NCBI GenBank assembly: GCA_020086605.1
Contig: JACBWW010000029.1
Span: forward strand, 1,720,134 to 1,784,133
Reading direction: 5' to 3'
Length of the DNA stretch: 64,000 nucleotides
Source: Lanius collurio
Lineage: Eukaryota > Chordata > Aves > Passeriformes > Laniidae
Part shown: in pieces, positions 39,301 through 46,812 of the stretch
Numbering within the stretch: position 1 is the first letter of the stretch
How the letters are laid out: every line of letters starts with the position of its first letter
The notes under the pieces: generated by a model
What the model was told of the DNA's origin: nothing
The model's input: only the letters and a program-made list of their open reading frames with translations
The model's database searches: none
Position numbers and translations under genes: made by a program

Positions 39301-42286
39301 AACCAATTAGTGAGAGGCAGTGATAGCCTAACGAATGTAAACACTGACACCGTGCCCTCCAAACCCTCACTGCACACCTGGAATCCCAGGAGGAGAGGCC
39401 ACCTTTTCCCACCCCTTCCACCCTCAGGGCCACCTGAGCTGCTGTGCAGCCTCAGGATAGGAGTTAAGGCCTGAGATGAAGTGGTTTTATCTCTTCATCT
39501 TAAATACAAAATTTCCATGTGGCTTTGCCTTTACTGTGGGAGCGATGGTGACATGGGGTCCTCAAATCCAGGGTGAGAAGCAACCCCCTGTCCCCTCAGC
39601 AAGGACAGGTGTGCTGTGCATGGAGAATCTCCAGAGATAAACCCAGCAAATCCTGCCCAGAGCTCCTGGAGGCCTCGCAGATCTGCTCCCCAGCATGGCT
39701 TGAGGCCAGCCGTGGCCCACAGCCACAGGTTTCCTGCCTCTCATCAGCTTCAGGCAGGAGAGAAGCATTAGCAAAATGGGAAGCAGTGGTGGGAATTCAC
39801 AGATCAGAGAGTGGTATTTCAGCCTCAGCTGTGCCTCTCCTTGGGTTGCCAGCCCCAGAATTTTAGCCCTGCAGGCACAGGTACACCTGGACATCATAAA
39901 TCTGTGCACAGCCTGGCTTCTTCAGCCACCCTCCTCTTCCTGGGCACCAGGAGAGAGAGCAGCCTGGGGAGGCTGGGGTACCCCTGGGCATCCCACCCCA
40001 TCCTAGCCCTCAGACACTACAGGACTGAGGGGAAAAACAGCTAAAAACCAAACAGCAGAGCTGGCAAGCCTCTGACAAGTGGCACCAAACTCCACTGAGC
40101 CACTGGCCACCAGCAGAGGGGCAAAAAACCCCATGATAGGTCAGTGCCATGTAGCATTGGGGGGTGAAACAGAGATGGCACCGGCACAAGGCTCCCAGGA
40201 TTTGTTTTTTGGTGCCTTGTGGGCAGAGGGATTTGAGGGCTACAGGCTGGGGAGGGATGGCCAGAGCTGGGCGAGGCAGCAGCGATGGGCAGAGGCAGCT
40301 TTTGGCAGTGCTCACACCGGTCCCAGAACATGCTGACGGCAGAGATGGCCCCACACCCCGGCCTGCCTCCCAGAGCCAGCTGGGAGAGGATCAGGCCATG
40401 GCTGGGAACAGCATTTGGGCATCCAAGCCCTGCTAGAAGCACCTCAGCTGCTGGGAAAACCACTGGGAGCCCAACAGGGCAGAGCCAGCGCCCTGCAGGG
40501 TTTGCACACCCCTGGTGTGGTCCCAAAGGGACCTGGAGTGACCCATAAACCAGCACAGTGAGTGACCAGGAGATGTCACAGAGTTGCCAAACCTCGACTG
40601 AAACACGTGGCTACTTAAAAGGGGGGAATGGCAACTTAGGCAAAGACCTCACAGCCCCTCAAAGGGCTTGGCAAGAGCCCTGGCAGCTGCTGGGTGATGT
40701 GCCCAGCACAGAGCCAGGCAGGAGGAGCAGCTCCCAAGGGACTCCCGGCTCTGCCCACTGGCCTCTCCCTGTGAGTCAGGGCAGAGCAGCGGGCAGGCAG
40801 CATGGCTGGGCTCCCTGGCACCTCACTGAGCGGGGGAGGCCCCAGCTGAAGGAGTTTTGCAGCACGATCTGATAGTTAGAACACACCAGTGCCATAAACA
40901 GCCCTTATCTCCCGCAGCAGCCAAGCCAGCTATTAAGAGCTGGGAAGGAATCCCAAAAGGAACCAACAGGCATTTGGCAAAATTGGCTTAGAGGAAGCTT
41001 AGCAGTCCCACCTGACCACGGTGGCCACTGATCCCATCAGTCCTCTGCTCCAGAGTGGAGCTGGAGCTGCTCACCCAGAAGAGCAGAGGGAGGACCCTTT
41101 GTTATCAGGCATCCTGCAGGCTCGGAAAGAATCAGTCCCTATTGTTTCCCACCTAGGCAGCGCCAGCCCTGCTCCCCCGGGAGGGGGGCTTGCTCCTGTC
41201 CCAGGTGTGGCTTGGGTAGAGGGCACCTGGAAAGTTCCCTCGCCTCTGACACAGCCCAACAGAGCTGGAATCACCTGTTCTGTTGCCTCGCAGCGTGCCA
41301 AGGCATTTTTCACGCTGTTTTGCTCGGGAACCACCCCAAGCCCTCGGATTGAGAAACCTCACCACGCCAATGCAATGGAGAAGTTGCTGCTCTGCTGTTT
41401 TGTGCCTGGGGAAGGGCTCTGCTCCCCACACAGCTCCAGGACCCACGGGAGGGGCAGGGGGGGCTTCCCTGGAGAGGTTATCCCAGGAGGAAGCCCCTCA
41501 GGTGGCCATCGACAACAACTCCTTTGCCAGGGGCTCGCTGCTTTTAAAGGAAGGGATGGAAGCAGTGCCAGCAAGGTGGGCACAGCTGTCACCTAGCACA
41601 TCAGGCAGGAAAAAGAAATTGATTGCGACTTGTTCAACCCTGATCAATCTTCCCAGACTTTCCAACAAGGGCACAGAATCCAAAGTGAGCAGCCTGGTGC
41701 CAGTTCTCATCTTATGCAGCACATTTCCGAGCTCTGCTTCTTTAGAAATTCATCCACGGCGCATGAGTGCCTCTGTCCCTGTCTCACACGCACAATAGGA
41801 ACACCCACATCCCCAGCTGCAGAAGGTTTGGGGTTTTTTTCCAGGATTGCACCTGTGCTTTGCTCAGGTTTCTGGGTCTCTCCTCACCCTTCTCCTCCTC
41901 CCCTCACATCCATTTCCTCCCAGGGAGAAGCAGCAGCAAGTGAGGCTGTGCCTGTCAGAGCGCTCCTGGCTGCCTCTCACCATGTTGCGTATCGACATTT
42001 CAGTCGATGCTCTGCCCTCCAAAACCCCAGAAACCCAAGCCAAGAAAACTACTCCGTGGAGATAAGCACCACGGCTCAGCCCACATCAAACACGGCAGAG
42101 CCAGAGCCTGGCAGAAAGCAGGCAAGCAAAAGGCAGGCAGGAAAATAACCCCAAATTCCATCCCACTGGGCTTGTCAGCGCTGCTATGACATTTTCTTTC
42201 CAATTCCTCCCCGCCAGCTCGGTGCGGTATCAGCCCCCCTCCCACAGCCGAAGCGAGAGGACGCCGTACTCACTGCTAGTGCTCAT
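201..42286 (-). CDS. ABLIM3: ABLIM3, actin-binding LIM protein 3: spliced gene, 23 coding exons
   Basis: Cytoplasmic scaffold that binds F-actin through a C-terminal villin headpiece and partner proteins through LIM zinc fingers. I joined 23 exons; every junction has GT/AG ends and matching phase, and the joined frame gives 684 residues and a TAA stop. LIM domains lie near residues 23-75, 82-142, 151-203 and 210-265, with the Cys/His zinc ligands visible. A serine/proline-rich linker follows. The headpiece spans about 617-684 and ends in the basic KKQARLF tail typical of dematin-type headpieces. ABLIM3 is favoured over ABLIM1/2 by the MSTSIPYQQNPY start, by linker segments such as [20 protein letters not shown], and by the divergent SH3TC2 neighbour, the pairing seen on human 5q32 (ABLIM2 pairs with SH3TC1). 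Intron 1 is about 25.8 kb; the rest is compact. Coding exons are listed separately below. Confidence 0.97.
678..758 (-). CDS. ABLIM3: ABLIM3 coding exon 22: start of villin headpiece
   Basis: 81 nt, phase 0 at both ends, acceptor ACACAG and donor GTGAGA. It encodes residues 621-647, [16 protein letters not shown] through VDRTRLE, the N-terminal subdomain of the headpiece. Confidence 0.96.
1262..1269 (-). CDS. ABLIM3: ABLIM3 coding exon 21: 8-nt microexon
   Basis: AGTACAAG sits between acceptor CCCCAG and donor GTAAGA, preceded by a CT-rich tract. It supplies E-Y-K (completing the split Glu codon) between NWGMR and IYPYELL. Without it, exon 20 (phase 1) would join exon 22 (phase 0) out of frame, so it is needed for the headpiece to be read. 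Confidence 0.93.
1465..1525 (-). CDS. ABLIM3: ABLIM3 coding exon 20: linker
   Basis: 61 nt, acceptor GCAG, donor GTAAAG. Reads [20 protein letters not shown] plus the first base of the next codon (exit phase 1). This is the conserved segment just before the headpiece. Confidence 0.95.
1930..2020. repeat. Imperfect ~19-bp minisatellite, about 5 units
   Basis: Tandem units of the type GAGAATGAGGAATGCCTGG with drift in later copies, within ABLIM3 intron 19, about 25 bp past the exon 19 donor. Confidence 0.85.
2045..2103 (-). CDS. ABLIM3: ABLIM3 coding exon 19: linker
   Basis: 59 nt, acceptor TTTGCAG, donor GTGAGT. Encodes (D)[19 protein letters not shown], a signature block of the ABLIM family. 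Enters phase 1 and exits phase 0. Confidence 0.96.
2516..2545 (-). CDS. ABLIM3: ABLIM3 coding exon 18: 30-nt microexon
   Basis: 30 nt, acceptor TTGCAG, donor GTGAGT, phase 1 at both ends. Encodes [10 protein letters not shown] across its boundaries. Because it is symmetric it could be skipped without breaking the frame. Confidence 0.93.
3166..3313 (-). CDS. ABLIM3: ABLIM3 coding exon 17: linker
   Basis: 148 nt, acceptor TGCCAG, donor GTAAGG. Runs from [20 protein letters not shown] through [20 protein letters not shown] to SLNG, the best conserved linker segment. Exits phase 1. Confidence 0.96.
3637..3701 (-). CDS. ABLIM3: ABLIM3 coding exon 16: linker
   Basis: 65 nt, acceptor TTGCAG, donor GTGAGT. 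Reads [20 protein letters not shown] then HK, an acidic patch after a basic run. Exits phase 0. Confidence 0.95.
3943..4077 (-). CDS. ABLIM3: ABLIM3 coding exon 15: linker
   Basis: 135 nt, acceptor TTTGCAG, donor GTAGCA, phase 1 at both ends. Encodes [20 protein letters not shown] followed by the tyrosine-rich [13 protein letters not shown] stretch. Confidence 0.95.
4862..4912. repeat. Three-copy 17-bp tandem repeat
   Basis: Unit CGAGAGCCACCAAACAC repeated three times (first base varies) inside ABLIM3 intron 14. Confidence 0.85.
5318..5368 (-). CDS. ABLIM3: ABLIM3 coding exon 14: linker
   Basis: 51 nt, phase 1 at both ends, acceptor CACCAG, donor GTACGG. Encodes the family motif [15 protein letters not shown] long CT-rich tract (5371-5420, minus strand) precedes the acceptor. 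The symmetric phase makes it skippable. Confidence 0.94.
5841..5899. repeat. (GCAGG)n pentanucleotide repeat
   Basis: About twelve near-perfect GCAGG units in ABLIM3 intron 13. The plus strand carries GGGCAGGGCAGGGCAGGG runs that fit a G-quadruplex pattern with two-base loops. Confidence 0.95.
6172..6231 (-). CDS. ABLIM3: Candidate ABLIM3 cassette exon (unconfirmed)
   Basis: 60 nt between a strong acceptor (CCTCCCCCCAG) and donor GTAAGG, located in intron 13. Inserted between exons 13 and 14 (both boundaries phase 1) it stays open and adds 20 residues, starting ESSGLAR and ending DCRGPP. I do not recognise the peptide, and a 60-nt open segment with splice sites can arise by chance. Confidence 0.3.
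6674..6772 (-). CDS. ABLIM3: ABLIM3 coding exon 13: linker
   Basis: 99 nt, acceptor GCGTAG, donor GTAGGC, phase 1 at both ends. Encodes [20 protein letters not shown] followed by [12 protein letters not shown], matching the ABLIM3 linker. Confidence 0.95.
7517..7646 (-). CDS. ABLIM3: ABLIM3 coding exon 12: linker
   Basis: 130 nt, acceptor CCCCAG, donor GTGAGG. Reads [20 protein letters not shown] then [20 protein letters not shown]. It contains RRAS and SP sites that look like kinase substrates. Exits phase 1. Confidence 0.96.
8146..8175 (-). CDS. ABLIM3: ABLIM3 coding exon 11: 30-nt microexon
   Basis: 30 nt in phase 0 at both ends, encoding [10 protein letters not shown], a segment known from this protein family. 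Acceptor CTCCAG, donor GTAATG. Upstream on the minus strand lie a (TC)n tract (8206-8228) and TGC-rich sequence next to the acceptor. Skipping keeps the frame. Confidence 0.92.
8206..8228. repeat. (GA)n/(TC)n dinucleotide tract
   Basis: About eleven GA units on the plus strand. On the ABLIM3 sense strand it is a CU run 31 nt upstream of microexon 11. Confidence 0.9.
8978..9133 (-). CDS. ABLIM3: ABLIM3 coding exon 10: linker
   Basis: 156 nt, phase 0 at both ends, acceptor CCCTAG, donor GTACTG. Encodes [20 protein letters not shown] followed by [16 protein letters not shown] pyrimidine tract of about 60 nt (9137-9200) precedes the acceptor. Confidence 0.95.
9504..9575 (-). CDS. ABLIM3: ABLIM3 coding exon 9: linker
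   Basis: 72 nt, phase 0 at both ends, acceptor CCACAG, donor GTAAGT. Encodes [20 protein letters not shown] and RVIC, a serine-rich segment following LIM4. Confidence 0.96.
9806..9864 (-). CDS. ABLIM3: ABLIM3 coding exon 8: end of LIM4
   Basis: 59 nt, acceptor TTGCAG, donor GTAGGC. Encodes [19 protein letters not shown], supplying the last LIM4 zinc ligands and a basic helix. Exits phase 0. Confidence 0.96.
10397..10484 (-). CDS. ABLIM3: ABLIM3 coding exon 7: LIM4
   Basis: 88 nt, acceptor GTGCAG, donor GTAGGG. Encodes [20 protein letters not shown] then [10 protein letters not shown], including the central His/Cys ligands of LIM4. Exits phase 1. Confidence 0.97.
11695..11788 (-). CDS. ABLIM3: ABLIM3 coding exon 6: LIM3 end and LIM4 start
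   Basis: 94 nt, acceptor CCCAAG, donor GTGAGT. Encodes [20 protein letters not shown] then [11 protein letters not shown], bridging the end of LIM3 and the first zinc ligands of LIM4. Exits phase 0. Confidence 0.97.
11883..12009 (-). CDS. ABLIM3: ABLIM3 coding exon 5: LIM3
   Basis: 127 nt, acceptor CCCCAG, donor GTGAGT. Encodes [20 protein letters not shown] then [20 protein letters not shown]: the paired CxxC and WHxxCFxC ligands of LIM3. Exits phase 2. Confidence 0.97.
12295..12505 (+). mobile_element. CR1 LINE 3'-end fragment
   Basis: Truncated copy ending in the CR1 tail CATTCTGTGATTCTGTGAC, preceded by the diagnostic TTGGACTTGATGATCTC block. Inserted in ABLIM3 intron 4 opposite to gene orientation. 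Confidence 0.85.
13460..13516. repeat. Five-copy ~12-bp minisatellite
   Basis: Units of the type GGGGCTCCCCAG / GGGGTTCCCCAG in ABLIM3 intron 4. The units are nearly self-complementary (GGGG..CCCC). Confidence 0.85.
13887..13999 (-). CDS. ABLIM3: ABLIM3 coding exon 4: end of LIM2
   Basis: 113 nt, acceptor CCGCAG, donor GTAAGT. Encodes [20 protein letters not shown] then [17 protein letters not shown], giving the last LIM2 zinc ligands and the spacer to LIM3. Exits phase 1. Confidence 0.97.
14127..14310 (-). CDS. ABLIM3: ABLIM3 coding exon 3: LIM1 end and LIM2
   Basis: 184 nt, acceptor CCCCAG, donor GTGAGT. Encodes [20 protein letters not shown], then [20 protein letters not shown] and the [11 protein letters not shown] ligand set. 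This is the second half of LIM1 and most of LIM2. Exits phase 2. Confidence 0.97.
16339..16476 (-). CDS. ABLIM3: ABLIM3 coding exon 2: start of LIM1
   Basis: 138 nt, acceptor CAGCAG, donor GTAGGA. Reads [20 protein letters not shown] then [12 protein letters not shown] and [10 protein letters not shown]: the first CxxC and HxxC ligands of LIM1. It begins with the last two bases of codon 5 and needs a phase-1 upstream exon, which exon 1 provides. Confidence 0.96.
18897..18924. repeat. 8-bp perfect inverted repeat in an AT-rich island
   Basis: CCACTAAT and ATTAGTGG flank a 12-bp spacer. The surrounding 18880-18925 sequence is AT-rich against GC-rich flanks. Confidence 0.7.
21867..21883. repeat. 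17-bp palindrome with AT core
   Basis: GGAGCAATTATTGCTCC is a perfect palindrome around its central T. The CAATTATTG core resembles paired homeodomain half-sites, but binding is unknown. Confidence 0.7.
22915..23055 (-). mobile_element. CR1 fragment (internal part)
   Basis: Resembles the middle of the longer minus-oriented CR1 copy at 23.6-24.0 kb (GGGCAGTTCC..GCCTGAGCATCC, AGGCCGTTTCCTCTCGTCCTG). It is more diverged than that copy. Confidence 0.65.
23635..24040 (-). mobile_element. CR1 LINE 3' fragment, about 0.4 kb
   Basis: Reverse-oriented CR1 tail starting near CACAGAATCCCAGAATTG and running to TTTGCTCCAGGCTGAACC. About 150 bp of it matches, in opposite orientation and nearly identically, the CR1 copy at 53.5 kb, so both belong to one subfamily. 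Confidence 0.85.
25250..25379 (+). mobile_element. CR1 LINE 3'-end fragment
   Basis: Contains GGAGGTGTCCCTGCCC, CCCTTCCAACCCAAACCATT and the terminal GGGATTCTGTGAC of CR1. Confidence 0.85.
26338..26347 (+). promoter_or_regulatory. MEF2-type motif in intron 1
   Basis: CTATATTTAA matches YTAWWWWTAR. It lies in a short AT-rich patch (26.32-26.40 kb). A motif match only. Confidence 0.3.
27776..27915 (-). mobile_element. CR1 fragment, joined to a duplicated segment
   Basis: Starts CAGAATCGTTTGGGTTGG, the reverse complement of a CR1 terminus, and continues with the same internal sequence as the 23.6-kb copy. The duplicated segment begins inside it. Confidence 0.7.
27849..28304. repeat. Local duplication, copy 1
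   Basis: About 455 bp repeated in direct orientation at 30473-30914 with few substitutions. Copy 1 retains 15 bp (GGGATGGGCACTCCA) that copy 2 lacks; the loss lies between short CTCCA repeats. Its left edge is in a CR1 fragment. Confidence 0.9.
29041..29440. other. AT-rich island in intron 1
   Basis: About 400 bp markedly richer in A/T than its flanks, with several TAAT/ATTA, GATTA and CAATTG words and no repeat identity that I recognise. A candidate conserved non-coding element. Confidence 0.4.
30473..30914. repeat. Local duplication, copy 2
   Basis: Direct repeat of 27849-28304. It carries a run of 14 G (30865-30878) where copy 1 has GGGAGGGGGG, plus the 15-bp loss described for copy 1. 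Confidence 0.9.
31740..31839 (-). ncRNA. Pre-miRNA-like hairpin in ABLIM3 intron 1 (candidate)
   Basis: Arms 31760-31782 and 31797-31819 are complementary over 23 bp around a 14-nt loop. The single mismatch becomes a G-U pair when read on the ABLIM3 sense strand. After an internal loop, 31740-31750 pairs with 31829-31839 (10 of 11). Size and shape fit a microRNA precursor of about 100 nt. I recognise no known miRNA seed, and an inverted duplication of no function is possible. Confidence 0.4.
31933..31970. repeat. Perfect 14-bp inverted repeat, 10-nt loop
   Basis: GGGCTAAACCCACC (31933-31946) is exactly complementary to GGTGGGTTTAGCCC (31957-31970). It shares the GGGCTAAA/TTTAGCCC core with the larger hairpin 115 bp to its left. 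Confidence 0.85.
32512..32910 (-). mobile_element. CR1 LINE 3' fragment, about 0.4 kb
   Basis: Begins ATCATGGAATGGCTGGCGTT, the reversed CR1 terminus, then GACACCTTCCACTACCCCAG, CCATTGCCCCTTGTCCTGTC and TTCTCTTCTCCAGACTGGAC in the order expected for a reversed CR1. Confidence 0.9.
35298..35424 (-). CDS. ABLIM3: Candidate alternative first coding exon of ABLIM3
   Basis: CpG-rich sequence with a strong minus-strand donor (CAAG|GTAAGA). Two in-frame ATGs with good context (35422-35424 starting MEHGRSPP; 35314-35316 starting MEKVEQ) lead to a phase-1 end, exactly the phase exon 2 needs; splicing would give [14 protein letters not shown]. The usual MSTS exon at 42.3 kb fits equally well. Unproven but well formed. 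Confidence 0.4.
36195..36356 (+). mobile_element. CR1 LINE 3'-end fragment
   Basis: Contains GGCCAGGTTGGGCAGGGCTT, GGTCTATGGAAGGTCTCCCT and a CR1-type tail ending in two short ATTCCATGA copies. Confidence 0.85.
42274..42286 (-). CDS. ABLIM3: ABLIM3 coding exon 1: initiator ATG
   Basis: Thirteen coding bases ATGAGCACTAGCA followed by donor GTGAGT. Joined to exon 2 they read MSTSIPYQQNPY, matching the mammalian ABLIM3 start in length and pattern. The exon lies at the edge of a CpG island, with a G at position -3 of the ATG. The 5'UTR appears to continue unspliced to the right. Confidence 0.9.
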
Positions 42287-42730
42287 CCTGCCGCTCCTTC
42301 CCCGTCCTTCTCATCCAACAAAGGGCCAAAGATGCTCCTTAAATCCGCTTTTCCTGCCGCTTCCCGGCCGCGGGAGGAGGCTGCCGCTCTCCTTTTCCCA
42401 GGAGAAATATTCCCGTGCGATCCGCCGGCTAACGCATCCCACGGCGGCTGTCCCCAGGGCTGTCCCCGCGGCTGGCGGATGCCAAGGTCACGGCTGGCGG
42501 CTGCGGGGGGGCGGCCGGGACCGGCCCGGGGGAGGGGACCGGCCGACGCTTGGCCATACACTGCGGAGCGCGGCCGCCGCCGCCCGCTTATAGCGGCTGG
42601 GAGCGGCGGCGGGACCGCGCAGCGCCGGCACCGCCCCGGCACCGCCCCGGCACCGCCCCGGCACCGCCCGCGGGCAGCGACCGGCCCAGGAGGCACGGGA
42701 GGGGCCCGGAGGGGCGTGGCCAGGCAGGGC
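42287..42730 (-). promoter_or_regulatory. ABLIM3: ABLIM3 CpG-island promoter and 5'UTR
   Basis: Very GC- and CpG-dense block upstream of the ATG on the minus strand. It contains a minus-strand TATA-like TATAAGCGGG (42583-42592), which would place initiation near 42555-42560. Some 35-80 bp further upstream are four tandem 11-bp GGCACCGCCCC units (42627-42670), each an Sp1-type GC box. The transcription start is inferred, not seen. Confidence 0.75.
42627..42670. repeat. Four 11-bp GC-box repeats in ABLIM3 promoter
   Basis: GGCACCGCCCC repeated four times (last unit ends CG). Each unit contains an Sp/KLF-type GGGCGG on the minus strand, spaced about one helical turn. Confidence 0.9.
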
Positions 42731-43886
42731 GTGGCCGGGCGGTGGCCGCACGGACACGGATCCCAGCACGGACCTTGAGATGGCTGAGAGATGCTCAGCC
42801 TGGGCACTGCCCTGTCCTGCCCTGCTTTGCTCTGCCCGCTGCCCTTTTGTGCCCACTGCCCTGCCTTCAGTTCTGTCCACAGTCCAGCCCTGCCCGCTGC
42901 CTTGCCCTTCCAGCTGCCCTATTTTCAGCCCCTGCCCTGCTCCCTGTCCTGCCCTCAGCCCCTCCTGCAGCCCCTGAGCCCCCTGGCTGGTCCCTCCTTG
43001 CCATGGGGCTCCCCCCCAGCACTGGGTGCCACCGCTGCCAGCCCTGCCCTATTTGCTCTCCAGCGTGGCCCCACCGTGGCTGAGCATCCCAGAAATGCTG
43101 TCCCAGGACAGAGGGATGCAGTTCAGGCAGTAAACTGGATTTCCTCCAGTGCCGAGATTCCCTCCTGCAGCTGCCCAGGCTGGCACCCCCAGCTGTCCCG
43201 GCAGCCTGGGTGTCTGTCCCATGCCAGGCTCGGGAAGGGAGCTGTGGATGGCTGCACAGGATGGAGAGTGGCTCTTCCCTCCTGGCAGCACCTCAGGATT
43301 CCTGGAAGGGCTTCAAAGCCCTGAGCTCCTTGTTTTGTGGGTGAAACGCTCCCTATCAGAACAAAGCCATACCCAGGCTGCTCCCCGGGTGCCCACGGAG
43401 CTGGCGCTGTGCCTGCCAGCCTGTGGAGCCCCCAGGAAGCCGCGCTGGGATTCCAAGCTGTGATTCTTGCTGTGATTCCCGGATCTGAGCTCCAGCCCTG
43501 CCACTAATGAAAGAGGTTTTTCATGCAGCGTGACAGGCGCCACATCCCTCCCGCTGCTGGGGCTGGAGAGCTGCTCGCAGAGGCCCTTTGGCTTTGCCTT
43601 TCTCCCTGTTTTATCTGCAGCAGATGTTTGTGGTGGCGTGACAAGACAGGTAGCAGGTCGTGTGAGCTGTGCCGGTGCTGTCAGCTCCCTGCAAGCCCTG
43701 CTGCCTGTCCCCTTTGGCTGTCCCCTCCCCTGAGGTGTCAGGGAAGAGCAGGATGAGCAGTGGGAGTGGGAGCCTGGAGGTTCCTGCAAGGCGGGGGGGA
43801 ACAGAGCTGCTGATACAAGGAAGATTGAGAGACACTGTTTACAAGAGCATGTAGTGACAGGACAAGAGGGAGTGGCTTTTAGAGGA

Positions 43887-44131
43887 GGTTTAGATTAGGT
43901 TTGGGGAGAAATTCCTCCCTGTCAGGGTGGGCAGGCCCTGGCACAGGGTGCCCATTGCAGCTGTGGCTGCCCCTGGATCCCTGGCAGTGCCCAAAGCCAG
44001 GCTGGATGAAGCTCTGAGCAACCTGGGTTAGTGGAAGGTGTCCCTGCCCACAGCAATGGGGCTGGAACTGGGTGATTTTTAAGATCCCTTCCAGCCCAGG
44101 CCTTTCTATAACTCTGTGGTGATTCCATGAC
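43887..44131 (+). mobile_element. CR1 LINE 3'-end fragment
   Basis: Contains GGAGAAATTCCTCCCTGTCA, CAGGCTGGATGAAGCTCTGA, AGGTGTCCCTGCCC and a CR1-type tail, in sense CR1 order. Confidence 0.9.
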
Positions 44132-45773
44132 ACAGCACAGTGGGATGGCTCGGGCTGCCCCATGGCACTGAGTTTGGCCTTTTGTAAAGTTTCCTGTGCC
44201 TGACGAGTGTCCAGGTGTCCCCTCCTCGAGGGAAGGCCCCCATCCCAGCCAGCCTGACGTGTGTGGTGTCAATAATGCCCATTTGAGGAGTCAATAAGCA
44301 GCCACGGCATGAGCTGGTCCCCACGGTTCAGCAGCTAATTGAGCTCCTTCCACTGACCTGGTTTCCAAATCTTGTTAACTTGCTGCCTTTAGAACAACTT
44401 GAAATTTCCAGCTCAGGCAGGCTGGGCTTGCAGAGGGCTGCACAGGAACATGGGGTGCTCAGAACCTCTTCCCTTCCATCCCCTCCCCAGCTGGGTGGTC
44501 CCAGAGCTGCTCTCTGGGGAAGGGCAGTGGGCACTGCCAGGTGGGCAGGGTGGCAGGTGCTCCCTGCAGTGGCATCTGTGGGTTTTGGTGCTGGGGAGGT
44601 GGCAGCAAGGAGCCCTTGTCACCTCCCCAGCTCAGCCAGCAGCTCCTGGGCGCTGCTCAGAGCCCCTCACCATCAGCACCGGCCCAGGGTGTTTTGGAAA
44701 TCCCATTTCCTTTCCTTTGTCTGAGGGAACTGCCTGCAAAAGCTGCCATAAAAGGATGTTCGGGATGCCTGAGACGAGAAGTCAGAAAGGAAGAAATGTC
44801 AGGATGTTGAGGCAGCCTCCTTTCATCCCTTTGTGTCTCTGCACTGCAACATGAATTTGCACAGCAGTTATTGGATGTGCTTTTCACACAAGGCTCCAGC
44901 TCCGTTCAGCACCTGCAGGTCCCACGGAGCTCAGGCTGTGCAGAGGGAGGGGAACCCTGCATCCTTCAGTGAGAAGGGACACGGGAGTGATGGAGATAAC
45001 AGAGGAGAAAAAGGTGCTTATTTCATTTAATTGGCCTCCCCTGACACCGGGATTTTATCCCTCCTCCATGCCCTTGGGAGATGCTGAGAGTCACCTGAAG
45101 CAAACTTCCCCCACCCGGTCAGACATTGAGTTCCTTCTTTTCCTGATGCCTGATCCCAGCTGGAAGTTGCTGGTTGGCACGTGGAGTCACCGGGAGCTGG
45201 GCTCAAACACATTTTGTGCCACACCTGCACCAGGAATTCTGAGAAATCAGGCTCAGTACCCCTCCGTGTGCCTCTGCCGTGCTTTTCCATGTGAGCCTGT
45301 GCTCAGCTGCCGTCCCCGGGGCTGCAGGGGCACCCTCCATGCTGCTCCCACAGCCCCCGGGGAAGGGGACCCCTCCTCACTCCCGCGGGGCTTGGGGACA
45401 CAAGAGGAATGGTGAGGGAAATATCGGATAGCAGGTCCCAGAGCTGGGAGAGACTGGGTTAGGAGAGGTCAGAGAGTTAAAAGATCCCATAAACACCCTC
45501 ATCCTCAAGGCACGGGGGGGATGATCCATCAGCTCTGGCATTTCTGGTTTATTCGGAGCTGAAGCATCCCTCCTGGCACACCTGCACACCACACACCCTC
45601 GTGTGTGCAGCACCAGCTTCCAGAGGTCTCCCTGCGGTTTTCCCTTCCCCTTCCACTGGGAGTCCTTTGGGTGCACAGCCTTTGCTGCCGGGCTCGGAGG
45701 ATCCCCGGAGGAGTGGAAATGCCTCGGCTACAGAGCCCAGCTGCAGCCCTCGCCCCGAGTGCTGCAGCGCGGA

Positions 45774-45774
<1 letters not shown>

Positions 45775-45804
<30 letters not shown>
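45775..45804. repeat. (TGTC)n microsatellite
   Basis: About seven to eight perfect tetranucleotide units, no gene overlap. Confidence 0.95.
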
Positions 45805-45805
<1 letters not shown>

Positions 45806-46759
45806 CCTGGGGCTCCAGCTGGCCAAACCCAGCCCTGCTGAGCCCCCGGCTCAGCTCCTGCCCGGGGGCTGCCACAGAAGCCTCTCCCCTCTCAGCAGGA
45901 AGATCTGAGTGCAAAGAGCAGCAGGGAGATGCCCGTGGGGACAGCCCCACGCCTCGCACGAAGCAGTGGGCAGGCTGCAGAGAGGCTCGACTGACTCATC
46001 ACAAGCTGGTGACATTTTCCAAAAAAAGCCTCTAAGTCCGGGGCTGTGATGTTCCCAAAAGGCAGCAGAGGAGCCTAAGGGGGCTGGAGACCCCATTCTA
46101 GCACGGCACATGGGCTGTATCATGGGAAAGAGGAAATTCTGCCTCGCTGGGCAGTTCCCATCCATTTTTCTCTTGTCCCTGGATCCCCTGGGAGGTGGGA
46201 TCTGGCAGGGGTAAGGTCAGGAGGGGTCAGATGCTGCTGCCCACTGCCCCAGTGCAAAGCCAGACACTCCTGGTGATGACAGAATTATTTGCCACATGAT
46301 GGAGATGAATATTTTAATTTGTGACTCCTTGGGACACAAATGGGACCAGAGGCAGTGAACTGGGCATGGATGTTCCAAGAGGGGCCCTGGTGCTTGATCC
46401 AGCAAAGGTCCCCCTCTCCTCCTCCTCACAGCCACCACCAAGGCATTTGCCAGTGGTTTGCCTCTCTTCCAGTATCCCCAGCAGCCCTTCCCAGCAATTC
46501 CCCACATCAGCAGGAGGAGACACAGCCTGGCAGAGGCAGCTGTTCCCTGGGCTGCCTGCATTTAGGTGATAATCAAATGATAGATTATTTTCAAGAAAAC
46601 TCTCATTTCTAGGCATTATTTTTAGCACTGTGCAAAGAGAGGCAGTGAAAAAAGCACCCAGGCAGTGGAGAATGGGTGGGATCTGGATGTGCTCCAGGCA
46701 AAGCTGATGCACCACAGCCCATCTGTACCTGGAGCCATCCCACAAAGCCACAGAGGGAT

Positions 46760-46812
46760 GGCTCCATCCTCTGGCTCCATCCTCTGGCTCCATCCTCTGG
46801 CTCCATCCTCCT
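46760..46812. repeat. Four-copy 13-bp minisatellite
   Basis: Unit GGCTCCATCCTCT repeated almost perfectly, with decayed CATCCTCC units following. Confidence 0.9.

Larger units (their letters stand above)
16477..42273 (-). other. ABLIM3: ABLIM3 intron 1 (about 25.8 kb)
   Basis: No recognisable protein-coding gene on either strand. Contents: CR1 pieces (22.9, 23.6, 25.3, 27.8, 32.5, 36.2 kb), a duplicated 0.45-kb segment (27.85 and 30.47 kb), hairpins near 31.8 and 31.95 kb, AT-rich islands near 18.9, 24.2, 29.1 and 38.4 kb, and a CpG-rich candidate alternative first exon at 35.3 kb. The remaining stretches are unremarkable GC-rich sequence. Long open frames occur on both strands but resemble no protein I know. 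Confidence 0.85.
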
